A stretch of DNA of 64,000 bases from Chondrus crispus (taxonomy: Eukaryota; Rhodophyta; Florideophyceae; Gigartinales; Gigartinaceae): NCBI RefSeq assembly GCF_000350225.1, contig NW_005179012.1, positions 124,001-188,000 of the forward strand. The letters run 5' to 3'. Under the pieces are notes generated by a model, which saw only the letters and a list, made by a program, of their open reading frames with translations, made no database searches and was not told the origin of the DNA. Below are positions 21,070 through 34,122 of the stretch, piece after piece. The position numbers were made by a program, and so were the translations under genes. Numbering within the stretch: position 1 is the stretch's first letter; each line of letters starts with the position of its first letter.

Positions 21070-22176
21070 GTTAAGGTGCATGTCGGGAAGGGAAAGGGAG
21101 GCGCACAGTCCGGTGCATCACATGTGTTTGTTCGACATTTATGGTAGGAGAGACAGACAGTGAGTGGATGATCTGACGTGCGCATGAGCGCATGAGCGTA
21201 TCGTAGGAGAGACAGACAGTGAGTGGATGATCTGACGTGCGCATGAGCGCATGAGCGCAGGTGAGATCGTGATGAAACGTGTTTTCAGCCGGACGTCTGG
21301 AGGCATGTTCATCGATTCCAGATTCCGGGTGTCTTCCGCTGCCGATCCCGGTTTCCAGGGTCCGAAACCCCTCGACAAATGACGTCACTGGGCGCCATAC
21401 GGGACAGATCCAACCAATTAAATGCATACGATCGATTTGCATTCCGCCTCCCTGATTCCACGCATTTCGCTGGTCCCGCTACTTCCTGTCGCGGACTTCG
21501 GAACGCCACATTTTGGGCTGTGTACTACGGGGGAGGGTAAAAACGTGGGGACGTGGGGACGTGGGGAACGTGGGGAATGTGGGGAACGTGTTAACGTGGG
21601 GACGTGGGGACGTGGGGACGTGGGGAACGTGTTAACGTGGGGACGTGGGGACGTCATCGCTACCGCCTCGGGCTGCTGTGCGGGCCGGGAAGCCGAGATG
21701 GCAGGCAGTAGGGAGCGTAGCGGGTGAGGGAGGTCTCGTGAGCAAGAGGCAGTGTGCGGGATGATGGATTTGGGGAGGGGGACGGCAGCGGGAAGACGTT
21801 GGAAGGGCGAAAGGCTTAGTTGTAGAGTATTTGGATTGCGTAATGTGTAAAAGGAATATGTTTAGCGAGAGGAGAGAGAAAAGTGTTTGTCGCTAAGACC
21901 CGTGCGCGTTTGAACTCGATCGAAACGGAGACGAACAAGTAGATGAACATAGACAAGACGAGGTTGGTGAGGAGAGGAGGAACAATACAAATACAATACA
22001 AATACAATAAAAAGGCAATAGAAAGAAAGCAGAAAGAGAACAGAAAGAGAACAGAAAGAGAACAGAAAGAGAACAGAAAGAGAACAGAAAGAGAACAGAA
22101 AGAGAACAGAAAGAGAACAGAAAGAAAGAAAGCAGAAAGAAGTAGGAAGAAAATAGGAAGAAAGTAGGAAGAAAGT

Positions 22177-22379
22177 AAAAAAAGAAAGTAACTAAGTAAC
22201 TAGGTAAGCTACGAATTTTGCCCGGGCCAACTTGGTTGGGTGCCCAAGTGGCTCAACCAACTTGGGCACGCAACCAAGTTGGGCACCGGGCGGGAATCGA
22301 ACCCAGGGCCTCGCAGGCGCAGAGTGTCAACTGCACCACCAGTAACCGGTTGTCCACTCTGCCACGAACTCCTCTCTCC
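22177..22379 (-). ncRNA. Candidate Pol III transcript (unit 3)
   Basis: A box at 22,364-22,354, hairpin 22,291-22,220, T run of seven at 22,183-22,177. Boxes and hairpin unchanged. Confidence 0.52.
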
Positions 22380-24598
22380 CAAACAGCGGACTCTGCGGCG
22401 ACACAGTGTGGATACCAACGGTATTTAAAGGTATGCATTTGTCCTCGCAATCAACATTGCTTCTATAATTTGAAGGTTGTCCGCGGCTTGCATGTTACAG
22501 TGAATTGAACAAGTAAAAAACTCGCTTCTGCGTGTGAGCGATCATCGCTCACCGCACCATTGTGCACTTTGGTTAAACATTACTTTTTTAAAAGTAGGTA
22601 CCTTCACCTCCACACTCGCACAGCACAGTACATGGCTGTGATGCAATCTCCACCGCGTCAGGTGTTCGAGATCCGGGTGTGAAACGTGTCCACGTCGAGA
22701 ACACGCGCCCTGGGTACGTGCACTTACGACATATTTTTGCCGACATTTTGGCCCTCTCCCATGAATTCCCATTCTCTGTAATCTCCCACCATCCCTACTG
22801 TCCCTACCATCTCCAATCTTTCCGCGCTCTCCGCGCTCTCCGCCGCTGCCGGGAGAGGAGCGTCGGTGCGCCGGAGCGTCGGTGCGCCAGTGCGTGTCTA
22901 CATTTTTTAAGTGTGAAAGGTGTTTCGGCCGGGTCGGTGCGCCAGTGCGTGTCTACATTTTTTAAGTGTGAAAGGTGTTTCGGCCGGGAGTCTGTCGGCC
23001 GGGAGTCTGGAGGTATGTTTATCGATTCCACATTCCGGGTGTGTTGCGCTCCCGATCCCGGTTTCCAGCACGGGTTGGGCGGGTTGGGCAGGATGTGGGC
23101 GATGCGGAACGTTAACTGGAGAAATTGGGGGGTTAGGTTGTAGGGTATTGGAATCAATTTAATTGTGAGCGGTGACCATGATGTGGGGCTTGTGAGAAAG
23201 GTCATATGCGAAGCATGTTCTTCCGACGGGGTGAATTGAGGGACAAAACTGGGGATGCTGGGCGCTGGAAATCATTGCATACTCGTCGACTGAGGAGATG
23301 GGAGGGAATGGGGACTGTATGGAAGCACTCGAGGATGTTTGCTCGCCACTTGCGGTTGGAAGGGGAAGGGGCGCGTGGACATTGGGGACATTGGGGGGTG
23401 TTCAATGAAAGCGATGACAGCGTCACAGAGAGGTCGGAAGGGGAGGTCGGAAGGGGAGGTCGGAAGGGGAGGTCGGAAGGGGACTGTGCTGCGGCGACGG
23501 AGGGCGTAGGGGTATTCAACGAAAGCGATGAAAGCGTAACTGAGAGGTGGGAAGGGGACTGTGCTGCGGCGACGGAGGGCGGCGACGGAGGGCGTATAAG
23601 GGAGAGAGCATGCAGAAGAGGGAGAACAGAGGGCCGTAGACGACGATGGTGTGAGTGAGACGACGGCAGTAGGGAGGGGGTCGAGGAGGCAGAAGGGGTT
23701 GGTGGACAACGGGCGCGGCACAAGGGGACGGCGCCGTCGAGAGCCAAAACGGGGGCGGGGTTAATGCGAGGTACGGGAGGCGTGTGACTGGCAAGAAACA
23801 AGTATCAAAACCGCAGATACCATTCGCCCGTCCGTACCACCCCAAACGTTAAGTATGTCGCGCCGACAGCCGCCACTCTTCACGCAATCAGCACAACAGC
23901 CAGTTGTTATCGTGTGTCATTCTCGGTAACCTTTTGCTTCCGCCTCTGTGTTTTGCAATTTTCCTCGCTTGCAGACTCTACCCTTCTTCCTTTGCTGGCA
24001 AACCTTTTCGTGCGAACGAAACGTTTGAAACGTTTAACACATCTATTCTTACCAATAAAGAATCTTACTACACTGTACCGTACATGTGAAATCTAAACCC
24101 AGTTCTTTAAGATAACATTCACCTGCGCGCATAAAGAAGAAGACAAAGAAGAAAACCAAAACCAAACCGCATTTTCAGATCGCTCTTTCTTCTGCCTATA
24201 TGTCTGCGTGTAAACCGTACCTCTGGCGTGCTTGACCCAGAAGGCCAAGATGGACGTCCTGGAACGTGAGCAAAACGTCTGGGTGCCAGTCCGTCGCCTG
24301 CACGGCAAAAAAAGAAGAAACAGTGCCAGTGCGTCGTGTAAATAGGAAAGAAAGACAAACAGAAAGAACGAGAAGCGCCGAAAAAACAAGCGGTGACTCG
24401 CGTTAGCAACAGCATCTCTCTCAAGCGCTGTTGCGGTAAGTCTCGCAGGCAAGGAGGCCGCCCATTTCACATATGTTCTTTGGTGCGGTCGCCGGGACGC
24501 CAGAGCGAGACTTACCTGTTCTTTGGTGCGGTCGCCGGGACGCCAGAGCGAGACTTACCTTTCAAAAGAGAGGACTCGTATTCGTGTCGGAGGGGTCT

Positions 24599-24715
24599 GT
24601 GCGGTCTGTGCGATCGGTGCGATCGGTGCGGTCGGTGCGGTCGGTGCGGTCGGTGCGGTCGGTGCGGTCGGTGCGGTCGGTGCGGTCGGTGCGGTCGGTG
24701 CGGTCGGTGCGGTTG
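24599..24715. repeat. 9-bp minisatellite, 13 copies (unit 4)
   Basis: First three copies are variant (GTGCGGTCT, GTGCGATCG twice); the last runs into GTTGTTGATG, so the right flank was deleted. Confidence 0.95.
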
Positions 24716-25856
24716 TTGATGTGATGCACAGAGGTGCATTTGTCTGAGGGTGGAAGTGAGAGTCGACATTTACAGAGGTGCATTTGTCTGAGGGTGGAAG
24801 TGAGAGTCGACATTTATCGTAGGAGAGACAGACAGTGAGTGGATGATCTGACGTGCGCATGAGCGCATGAGCGCAGGTGAGATCGTGATTCAAGCATTAT
24901 TTCTGCCTGGAAGGGCCCTCGGTGCGTGTCTGCATTTGTCAGTAAGTGTGAAACGTGTTTTCAGCCGGACGTCTGGAGGCATGTTCATCGATTCCAGATT
25001 CCGGGTGTCTTCCGCTGCCGATCCCGGTTTCCAGGGTCCGAAACCCCTCGACAAATGACGTCACTGGGCGCCATACGGGACAGATCCAACCAATTAAATG
25101 CATACGATCGATTTGCATTCCGCCTCCCTGATTCCACGCATTTCGCTGGTCCCGCTACTTCCTGTCGCGGACTTCGGAACGCCACATTTTGGGCTGTGTA
25201 CTACGGGGGAGGGTAAAAACGTGGGGACGTGGGGACGTGGGGAACGTGGGGAATGTGGGGAACGTGTTAGTGGGGACGTGGGGACGTGGGGACGTGGGGA
25301 CGTGGGGAACGTGTTAACGTGGGGACGTGGGGACGTCATCGCTACCGCCTCGGGCTGCTGTGAAGCCGAGATGGCAGGCAGTAGGGAGCGTAGCGGGTGA
25401 GGGAGGTCTCGTGAGCAAGAGGCAGTGTGCGGGATGATGGATTTGGGGAGGGGGACGGCAGCGGGAAGACGTTGGAAGGGCGAAAGGCTTAGTTGTAGAG
25501 TATTTGGATTGCGTAATGTGTAAAAGGAATATGTTTAGCGAGAGGAGAGAGAAAAGTGTTTGTCGCTAAGACCCGTGCGCGTTTGAACTCGATCGAAACG
25601 GAGACGAACAAGTAGATGAACATAGACAAGACGAGGTTGGTGAGGAGAGGAGGAACAATACAAATACAATACAAATACAATAAAAAGGCAATAGAAAGAA
25701 AGCAGAAAGAGAACAGAAAGAGAACAGAAAGAGAACCGAAAGAGAACAGAAAGAGAACAGAAAGAAAGCAGAAAGAGAACAGAAAGAAAGCAGAAAGAAG
25801 TAGGAAGAAAATAGGAAGAAAGTAGGAAGAAAGTAGGAAGAAAGTAGGAAGAAAGT

Positions 25857-26060
25857 AAAAAAAAGAAAGTAACTAAGTAACTAGGTAAGCTACGAATTTT
25901 GCCCGGGCCAACTTGGTTGGGTGCCCAAGTGGCTCAACCAACTTGGGCACGCAACCAAGTTGGGCACCGGGCGGGAATCGAACCCAGGGCCTCGCAGGCG
26001 CAGAGTGTCAACTGCACCACCAGTAACCGGTTGTCCACTCTGCCACGAACTCCTCTCTCC
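25857..26060 (-). ncRNA. Candidate Pol III transcript (unit 4)
   Basis: A box at 26,045-26,035, hairpin 25,972-25,901, T run of eight at 25,864-25,857. Boxes and hairpin unchanged. Confidence 0.52.
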
Positions 26061-28216
26061 CAAACAGCGGACTCTGCGGCGACACAGTGTGGATACCAAC
26101 GGTATTTAAAGGTATGCATTTGTCCTCGCAATCAACATTGCTTCTATAATTTGAAGGTTGTCCGCGGCTTGCATGTTACAGTGAATTGAACAAGTAAAAA
26201 ACTCGCTTCTGCGTGTGAGCGATCATCGCTCACCGCACCATTGTGCACTTTGGTTAAACATTACTTTTTTAAAAGTAGGTACCTTCACCTCCACACTCGC
26301 ACAGTACAGTACATGGCTGTGATGCAATCTCCACCGCGTCAGGTGTTCGAGATCCGGGTGTGAAACGTGTCCACGTCGAGAACACGCGCCCTGGGTACGT
26401 GCACTTACGACATATTTTTGCCGACATTTTGGCCCTCTCCCATGAATTCCCATTCTCTGTAATCTCCCACCATCCCTACTGTCCCTACCATCTCCAATCT
26501 TTCCACGCTCTCCGCGCTCTCCGCGCTCTCCGCCGCTGCCGGGAGAGGAGCGTCGGTGCGCCAGTGCGTGTCTACATTTTTTAAGTGTGAAAGGTGTTTC
26601 GGCCGGGAGTCTGGAGGTATGTTTATCGATTCCACATTCTTGCGCTCCCGATCCCGGTTTCCAGCACGGGTTGGGCGGGTTGGGCAGGATGTGGGCGATG
26701 CGGAACGTTAACTGGAGAAATTGGGGGGTTAGGTTGTAGGGTATTGGAATCAATTTAATTGTGAGCGGTGACCATGATGTGGGGCTTGTGAGAAAGGTCA
26801 TATGCGAAGCATGTTCTTCCGACGGAGTGAATTGAGGGACAAAACTGGGGATGCTGGGCGCTGGAAATCATTGCATACTCGGAGATGGGAGGGAATGGGG
26901 ACTGTATGGAAGCACTCGAGGATGTTTGCTCGCCACTTGCGGTTGGAAGGGGAAGGGGCGCGTGGACATTGGGGACATTGGGGGGTGTTCAATGAAAGCG
27001 ATGACAGCGTCACACAGAGAGGTCGGAAGGGGAGGTCGGAAGGGGAGGTCGGAAGGGGAGGTCGGAAGGGGAGGTGGGCGTATTAGGTAGAGAGCGGGGG
27101 TATTCAACGAAAGCGATGAAAGCGTAACTGAGAGGTGGGAAGGGGACTGTGCTGCGGCGACGGAGGGCGTATAAGGGAGAGAGCATGCAGAAGAGGGAGA
27201 ACAGAGGGCCGTAGACGACGATGGTGTGAGTGCCGGACAATTGGCATGAGACGACGGCAGTAGGGAGGGGGTCGAGGAGGCAGAAGGGGTTGGTGGACAA
27301 CGGGCGCGGCACAAGGGGACGGCGCCGTCGAGAGCCAAAACGGGGGCGGGGTTAATGCGAGGTACGGGAGGCGTGTGACTGGCAAGAAACAAGTATCAAA
27401 ACCGCAGATACCATTCGCCCGTCCGTACCACCCCAAACGTTAAGTATGTCGCGCCGACAGCCGCCACTCTTCACACAATCAGCACAACAGCCAGTTGTTA
27501 TCGTGTGTCATTCTCGGTAACCTTTTGCTTCCGCCTCTGTGTTTTGCAATTTTCCTCGCTTGCAGACTCTACCCTTCTTCCTTTGCTGGCAAACCTTTTC
27601 GTGCGAACGAAACGTTTGAAACGTTTAACACATCTATTCTTACCAATAAAGAATCTTACTACACTGTACCGTACATGTGAAATCTAAACCCAGTTCTTTA
27701 CGATAACATTCACCTGCGCGCATAAAGAAGAAGACAAAGAAGAAAACCAAAACCAAACCGCATTTTCAGATCGCTCTTTCTTCTGCCTATATGTCTGCGT
27801 GTAAACCGTACCTCTGGCGTGCTTGACCCAGAAGGCCAAGATGGACGTCCTGGAACGTGAGCAAAACGTCTGGGTGCCAGTCCGTCGCCTGCACGGCAAA
27901 AAAAGAAGAAACAGTGCCAGTGCGTCGTGTAAATAGGAAAGAAAGACAAACAGAAAGAACGAGAAGCGCCGAAAAAACAAGCGGTGACTCGCGTTAGCAA
28001 CAGCATCTCTCTCAAGCGCTGTTGCGGTAAGTCTCGCAGGCAAGGAGGCCGCCCATTTCACATATGTTCTTTGGTGCGGTCGCCGGGACGCCAGAGCGAG
28101 ACTTACCTTTCAAAAGAGAGGACTCGTATTCGTTTGGTGCGGTCGCCGGGACGCCAGAGCGAGACTTACCTTTCAAAAGAGAGGACTCGTATTCGTGAGT
28201 TGTGTCGGAGGGGTCT

Positions 28217-28315
28217 GTGCGGTCTGTGCGATCGGTGCGGTCGGTGCGGTCGGTGCGGTCGGTGCGGTCGGTGCGGTCGGTGCGGTCGGTGCGGTCGGTG
28301 CGGTCGGTGCGGTCG
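28217..28315. repeat. 9-bp minisatellite, 11 copies (unit 5)
   Basis: First two copies variant (GTGCGGTCT, GTGCGATCG), the rest perfect. A short deletion follows on the right. Confidence 0.95.
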
Positions 28316-29455
28316 GTTAAGGCAGTCCGGTGCATCACATGTGTTTGTTCTGTTGATGTGATGCACAGAGGTGCATTTGTCTGAGGTGCATTTGTCTGAG
28401 GGTAGAAGTGAGAGTCGACATTTATCGTAGGAGAGACAGACAGTGAGTGGATGATCTGACGTGCGCATGAGCGCATGAGCGCAGGTGAGATCGTGATTCA
28501 AGCATTATTTCTGCCTGGAAGGGCCCTCGGTGCGTGTCTGCATTTGTCAGTAAGTGTGAAACGTGTTTTCAGCCGGACGTCTGGAGGCATGTTCATCGAT
28601 TCCAGATTCCGGGTGTCTTCCGCTGCCGATCCCGGTTTCCAGGGTCCGAAACCCCTCGACAAATGACGTCACTGGGCGCCATACGGGACAGATCCAACCA
28701 ATTAAATGCATACGATCGATTTGCATTCCGCCTCCCTGATTCCACGCATTTCGCTGGTCCCGCTACTTCCTGTCGCGGACTTCGGAACGCCACATTTTGG
28801 GCTGTGTACTACGGGGGAGGGTAAAAACGTGGGGACGTGGGGACGTGGGGAACGTGGGGAATGTGGGGAACGTGTTAACGTGGGGACGTGGGGACGTGGG
28901 GACGTGGGGACGTGGGGACGTGGGGAACGTGTTAACGTGGGGACGTGGGGACGTCATCGCTACCGCCTCGGGCTGCTGTGCGGGCCGGGAAGCCGAGATG
29001 GCAGGCAGTAGGGAGCGTAGCGGGTGAGGGAGGTCTCGTGAGCAAGAGGCAGTGTGCGGGATGATGGATTTGGGGAGGGGGGACGGCAGCGGGAAGACGT
29101 TGGAAGGGCGAAAGGCTTAGTTGTAGAGTATTTGGATTGCGTAATGTGTAAAAGGAATATGTTTAGCGAGAGGAGAGAGAAAAGTGTTTGTCGCTAAGAC
29201 CCGTGCGCGTTTGAACTCGATCGAAACGGAGACGAACAAGTAGATGAACATAGACAAGACGAGGTTGGTGAGGAGAGGAGGAACAATACAAATACAATAC
29301 AAATACAATAAAAAGGCAATAGAAAGAAAGCAGAAAGAGAACAGAAAGAGAACAGAAAGAGAACAGAAAGAGAACAGAAAGAGAACAGAAAGAGAACAGA
29401 AAGAAAGAAAGCAGAAAGAAGTAGGAAGAAAATAGGAAGAAAGTAGGAAGAAAGT

Positions 29456-29659
29456 AAAAAAAAGAAAGTAACTAAGTAACTAGGTAAGCTACGAATTTTG
29501 CCCGGGCCAACTTGGTTGGGTGCCCAAGTGGCTCAACCAACTTGGGCACGCAACCAAGTTGGGCACCGGGCGGGAATCGAACCCAGGGCCTCGCAGGCGC
29601 AGAGTGTCAACTGCACCACCAGCAACCGGTTGTCCACTCTGCCACGAACTCCTCTCTCC
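29456..29659 (-). ncRNA. Candidate Pol III transcript (unit 5)
   Basis: A box at 29,644-29,634, hairpin 29,571-29,500, T run of eight at 29,463-29,456. The copia remnant starts 77 bp upstream of the A box. Confidence 0.52.
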
Positions 29660-29725
29660 CAAACAGCGGACTCTGCGGCGACACAGTGTGGATACCAACG
29701 GTATTTAAAGGTATGCATTTGTCCT

Positions 29726-30149
29726 TGATAAAACTCACGGAAGATGTCGTCGTGGTTTACTCGTTTTTGTGTTCTGTAGTTTTTATGCTGTCGTTGCTCG
29801 GATCTTTGTGCTTAAGTTCACAGGTTTCTCGCAGCCCTACATTACGTGCTATGTGACAAGAGTACCCGTAATTGGTCTAATACTTGCCGTATTACAGTAA
29901 TACCATCCGTATGGCTACGAGGCGACTAACCCGCTATCGGGTGCAGCACATGTTAGCTCTCTGGGGATCCGGCGTGGACGCAAATGCTCGCGCGTGCGTG
30001 GACCACCGAATTTCGGGGACCTTGATTTCGAGTCCGTATTCAATGGTTCTATTTTTGGGTCCGATTTCAGAACCCACAAATTGCCCATCGGTCCATTACA
30101 GTACCAACCCTGTGGCGGATCAAGGTTGATACTGGTGCCGAATTCAACA
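29726..30149 (-). repeat. copia-3 3' LTR
   Basis: Complete 424-bp LTR; its terminal 115 bp (30,035-30,149) repeat at 31,861-31,975. Confidence 0.88.
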
Positions 30150-30172
30150 CTCCCCCTCAACCTTGCATCCCA

Positions 30173-31860
30173 CTATTGCTGTGATGTGTAACTATGACTC
30201 ATACCTAACTTGTGGACCATTTCCGTGTGGGTAGCGACGCACAATATCTTAGTGAAGATGTCAGCGGCATTTTCGGATGTCTGGATGTAGTTGAAGACGA
30301 TGGTGCCATCTTTGACCTTCTCCTTCGAGAAGAAGTACTTGACGGCGATGTGCTTGGACCTTTCGCTCACCACGTCATTGTAAGCGAGGTTCATGGCTCC
30401 CTCGTTGTCCCCAAACACTACTGTAGCTGGCAACGTAGTGTTGGACGGAAAGCATTCCCTGAACAACCGACGGAGCCACACTGCTTCGCGCGCTGCATAA
30501 GACATAGCTACAAACTCTGCTTCCAGGGTCGACTGGGCGGTAGCCTCCTGCTTTTTACTTCTCCAGCTGATGGATCCGCCAGCAAACTTGAATGCGAATC
30601 CACTAACGCTGCGCCGTGTCTCCTTGTCAGCAGCAAAATCTGAGTCGGTGTACCCGTGTAGCCCGGCCTTGTTGTTCAGGCTGAACCGGATGCCGAGGGT
30701 TTTTGTCCCCGAAAGATAGCGCAAGACGCGCTTTGCTGCTTCCCAGTGTTGAGAAGAAGGTCTCTCCAGGAACCTTGAGAGAAGACTTGTGGAGAACGCG
30801 ATGTCGGGACGTGTGGTGTTCGCCAAGTACAGTAGCGAGCCAACAAGTTGGCGATAAGGCTTTTGGTCCATGCCCTCGCTGTAAGAATCCTGTTTGCGTT
30901 GTGCTGTATTCAGCACTGTACCGGGAGCAAGGGGGTTAGATACACTCCTGCAAGTCGTCATGTTGAAAGTTTCAAGCATGTGTGTGTGTAATCATAGCTG
31001 CACTGTGGATATGGGTCTCCCCCTTTTCGCTGTATCGGTCAATGACGATACCGAGAAACTTAGTGACTCTATGCGAATTGCGAAGCGGTTGCCAATAATC
31101 TCAGCTACTTCTCTCAAAACTTCCATGCTCCGTCCGGCGAGTAGCATATCGTCAACGTAGACGAGGATGAACACTTTGTCTCCTTTGAGCACCAGCTGGT
31201 ACAGGCTCTTGTCTGCATCCGACTGAACACATCCAATTGACTTCAAAAAGGTATCACAAAGCATGTGCCATGCTCTCGAGGCTTGCTTCAAACCATAGAT
31301 GGCTCGAAAAAGACGGTAGACAAAATCTGGATGATCTGGGTTACAGTAGCCAACAGGTTGTTCCATATAGATCTCCTCCTTCAGTTCCCCGTTCAAGAAA
31401 GCCGCCTTGACATCCAACTGCAGCAGCTCGAGCTGCTCTTGGGTTGCCATTGCGAGGACGAATCGTACCGTACTGTACTTCGCAACTGGGGAGAACACTT
31501 CATCGTAATCGATCCCATAGCGCTGCGTGAATCCTTTCGCGACTAGTCGAGCACGCTGCCGAGTAACACGTTGCTGAGCATCAGTCTTATTGAGGTAAAC
31601 CCACTTAGACCTTACTGCTTTCTTCCCAGGGGGTAGCGGTACAAGTTTCCATGTGTTCTTATTTAGCTGCGAGATTTCCTCATCCATTGCTGCTTTCCAT
31701 TTCTCACTTTCGGAGCAATCCACCGCCTGCTTGTATGTAAGCGGGACATGGGGATCTTCATTGCCCATGTGATGTACGAGAGCAAGAACCATGGCGGAGT
31801 CTTCCGGCGAGTACTTGCGTGGGGTTCGTACTGTACGGCTGGAGCGGCGCAAAGTTGGGA
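30173..31860 (-). pseudogene. copia-3 pol remnant: reverse transcriptase and RNase H
   Basis: Translation on the minus strand gives a copia reverse transcriptase: KWKAAMDEEISQL, RLVAKGFTQRYGIDYDEVF, LDVKAAFLNGELKEEIYM, then FILVYVDDMLLAG with the catalytic YVDD. RNase H follows: GYTDSDFAADKETRRSVSG, STLEAEFVAMSYAAREAVWL and FGDNEGAMNLA, with the three acidic catalytic positions visible. Between the two, near 31,075 and again near 30,980 (in a CA-rich run), the frame moves out and back, so two compensating frameshifts separate the domains. The first 15 or so codons of the open frame are LTR sequence. Gag, protease and integrase are absent, so the copy cannot move on its own. Confidence 0.88.
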
Positions 31861-31975
31861 CGTATTCAATGGTTCTATTTTTGGGTCCGATTTCAGAACC
31901 CACAAATTGCCCATCGGTCCATTACAGTACCAACCCTGTGGCGGATCAAGGTTGATACTGGTGCCGAATTCAACA
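31861..31975 (-). repeat. copia-3 5' LTR fragment (115 bp)
   Basis: Only the outermost 115 bp of the LTR survive; the deletion junction with pol is at about 31,860. Confidence 0.88.
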
Positions 31976-34122
31976 GTCCTCGCAATCAACATTGCTTCTA
32001 TAATTTGAAGGTTGTCCGCGGCTTGCATGTTACAGTGAATTGAACAAGTAAAAAACTCGCTTCTGCGTGTGAGCGATCATCGCTCACCGCACCATTGTGC
32101 ACTTTGGTTAAACATTACTTTTTTAAAAGTAGGTACCTTCACCTCCACACTCGCACAGTACAGTACATGGCTGTGATGCAATCTCCACCGCGTCAGGTGT
32201 TCGAGATCCGGGTGTGAAACGTGTCCACGTCGAGAACACGCGCCCTGGGTACGTGCCCTTACGACATATTTTTGCCGACATTTTGGCCCTCTCCCATGAA
32301 TTCCCATTCTCTGTAATCTCCCACCATCCCTACTGTCCCTACCATCTCCAATCTTTCCACGCTCTCCGCGCTCTCGGTGCTCTCGGCGCTCTCGGTGCTC
32401 TCGGCGCTCTCGGCGCTCTCGGCGCTCTCCGCGCTCTCGGCGCTCTCCGCGCTCTCCGCGCTCTCCGCCGCTGCCGGGAGAGGAGCGTCGGTGCGCCAGT
32501 GCGTGTCTACATTTTTTAAGTGTGAAAGGTGTTTCGGCCGGGAGTCTGGAGGTATGTTTATCGATTCCACATTCCGGGTGTGTTGCGCTCCCGATCCCGG
32601 TTTCCAGCACGGGTTGGGCGGGTTGGGCAGGATGTGGGCGATGCGGAACGTTAACTGGAGAAATTGGGGGGTTAGGTTGTAGGGTATTGGAATCAATTTA
32701 ATTGTGAGCGGTGACCATGATGTGGGGCTTGTGAGAAAGGTCATATGCGAAGCATGTTCTTCCGACGGGGTGAATTGAGGGACAAAACTGGGGATGCTGG
32801 GCGCTGGAAATCATTGCATACTCGTCGACTGAGGAGATGGGAGGGAATGGGGACTGTATGGAAGCACTCGAGGATGTTTGCTCGCCACTTGCGGTTGGAA
32901 GGGGAAGGGGCGCGTGGACATTGGGGACATTGGGGGGTGTTCAATGAAAGCGATGACAGCGTCACAGAGAGGTCGGAAGGGGAGGTCGGAAGGGGAGGTC
33001 GGAAGGGGAGGTCGGAAGGGGAGGTCGGAAGGGGACTGTGCTGCGGCGACGGAGGGCGTATTAGGTAGAGAGCGGGGGTATTCAACGAAAGCGATGAAAG
33101 CCTAACTGAGAGGTGGGAAGGGGACTGTGCTGCGGCGACGGAGGGCGTATAAGGGAGAGAGCATGCAGAAGAGGGAGAACAGAGGGCCGTAGACGACGAT
33201 GGTGTGAGTGCCGGACAATTGGCATGAGACGACGGCAGTAGGGAGGGGGTCGAGGAGGCAGAAGGGGTTGGTGGACAACGGGCGCGGCACAAGGGGACGG
33301 CGCCGTCGAGAGCCAAAACGGGGGCGGGGTTAATGCGAGGTACGGGAGGCGTGTGACTGGCAAGAAACAAGTATCAAAACCGCAGATACCATTCGCCCGT
33401 CCGTACCACCCCAAACGTTAAGTATGTCGCGCCGACAGCCGCCACTCTTCACACAATCAGCACAACAGCCAGTTGTTATCGTGTGTCATTCTCGGTAACC
33501 TTTTGCTTCCGCCTCTGTGTTTTGCAATTTTCCTCGCTTGCAGACTCTACCCTTCTTCCTTTGCTGGCAAACCTTTTCGTGCGAACGAAACGTTTGAAAC
33601 GTTTAACACATCTATTCTTACCAATAAAGAATCTTACTACACTGTACCGTACATGTGAAATCTAAACCCAGTTCTTTACGATAACATTCACCTGCGCGCA
33701 TAAAGAAGAAGACAAAGAAGAAAACCAAAACCAAACCGCATTTTCAGATCGCTCTTTCTTCTGCCTATATGTCTGCGTGTAAACCGTACCTCTGGCGTGC
33801 TTGACCCAGAAGGCCAAGATGGACGTCCTGGAACGTGAGCAAAACGTCTGGGTGCCAGTCCGTCGCCTGCACGGCAAAAAAAGAAGAAACAGTGCCAGTG
33901 CGTCGTGTAAATAGGAAAGAAAGACAAACAGAAAGAACGAGAAGCGCCGAAAAAACAAGCGGTGACTCGCGTTAGCAACAGCATCTCTCTCAAGCGCTGT
34001 TGCGGTAAGTCTCGCAGGCAAGGAGGCCGCCCATTTCACATATGTTCTTTGGTGCGGTCGCCGGGACGCCAGAGCGAGACTTACCTTTCAAAAGAGAGGA
34101 CTCGTATTCGTGAACCGCGATC

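Larger units (their letters stand above)
20274..23903. repeat. Macrosatellite unit 3 (3,630 bp)
   Basis: Complete. The 9-bp minisatellite has 11 copies. A piece containing GAGAGACAGACAGTGAGTGG is duplicated at 21,146-21,260, and the start of block A is lost at about 21,272. Block B carries two short tandem duplications at about 22,860-23,010. Confidence 0.92.
23904..27494. repeat. Macrosatellite unit 4 (3,591 bp)
   Basis: Complete, the shortest full unit. The 9-bp minisatellite has 13 copies. A segment of about 45 bp around TTCTTTGGTGCGGTCGCC is tandemly duplicated at 24,473-24,562, and about 50 bp after the minisatellite is deleted. Small deletions lie at about 25,363, 26,638 and 26,880. 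Confidence 0.92.
29726..31975 (-). mobile_element. Internally deleted Ty1/copia element (copia-3)
   Basis: Inserted in unit 5 with a perfect 5-bp target duplication GTCCT (29,721-29,725 and 31,976-31,980). On the minus strand it begins TGTTGAATTC and ends TTTTATCA, so the ends are TG...CA. The 3' LTR is 29,726-30,149 (424 bp); a polypurine tract (GAGGGGGAG) abuts it at about 30,150-30,158. At the other side only the first 115 bp of the 5' LTR remain (31,861-31,975), fused directly to pol: the rest of that LTR, gag, protease and integrase are deleted. The retained 115 bp of the two LTRs are almost identical. Confidence 0.9.
27495..33472. repeat. Macrosatellite unit 5, split by a copia remnant
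   Basis: About 3.72 kb of unit sequence interrupted at 29,726-31,975 by an internally deleted copia element with a 5-bp target duplication. The 9-bp minisatellite has 11 copies. The segment around GGTGCGGTCGCCGGGACGCC is duplicated at about 28,070-28,195. The CGGCGCTCT-type repeat (32,358-32,468) is long, as in unit 1. Confidence 0.92.
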
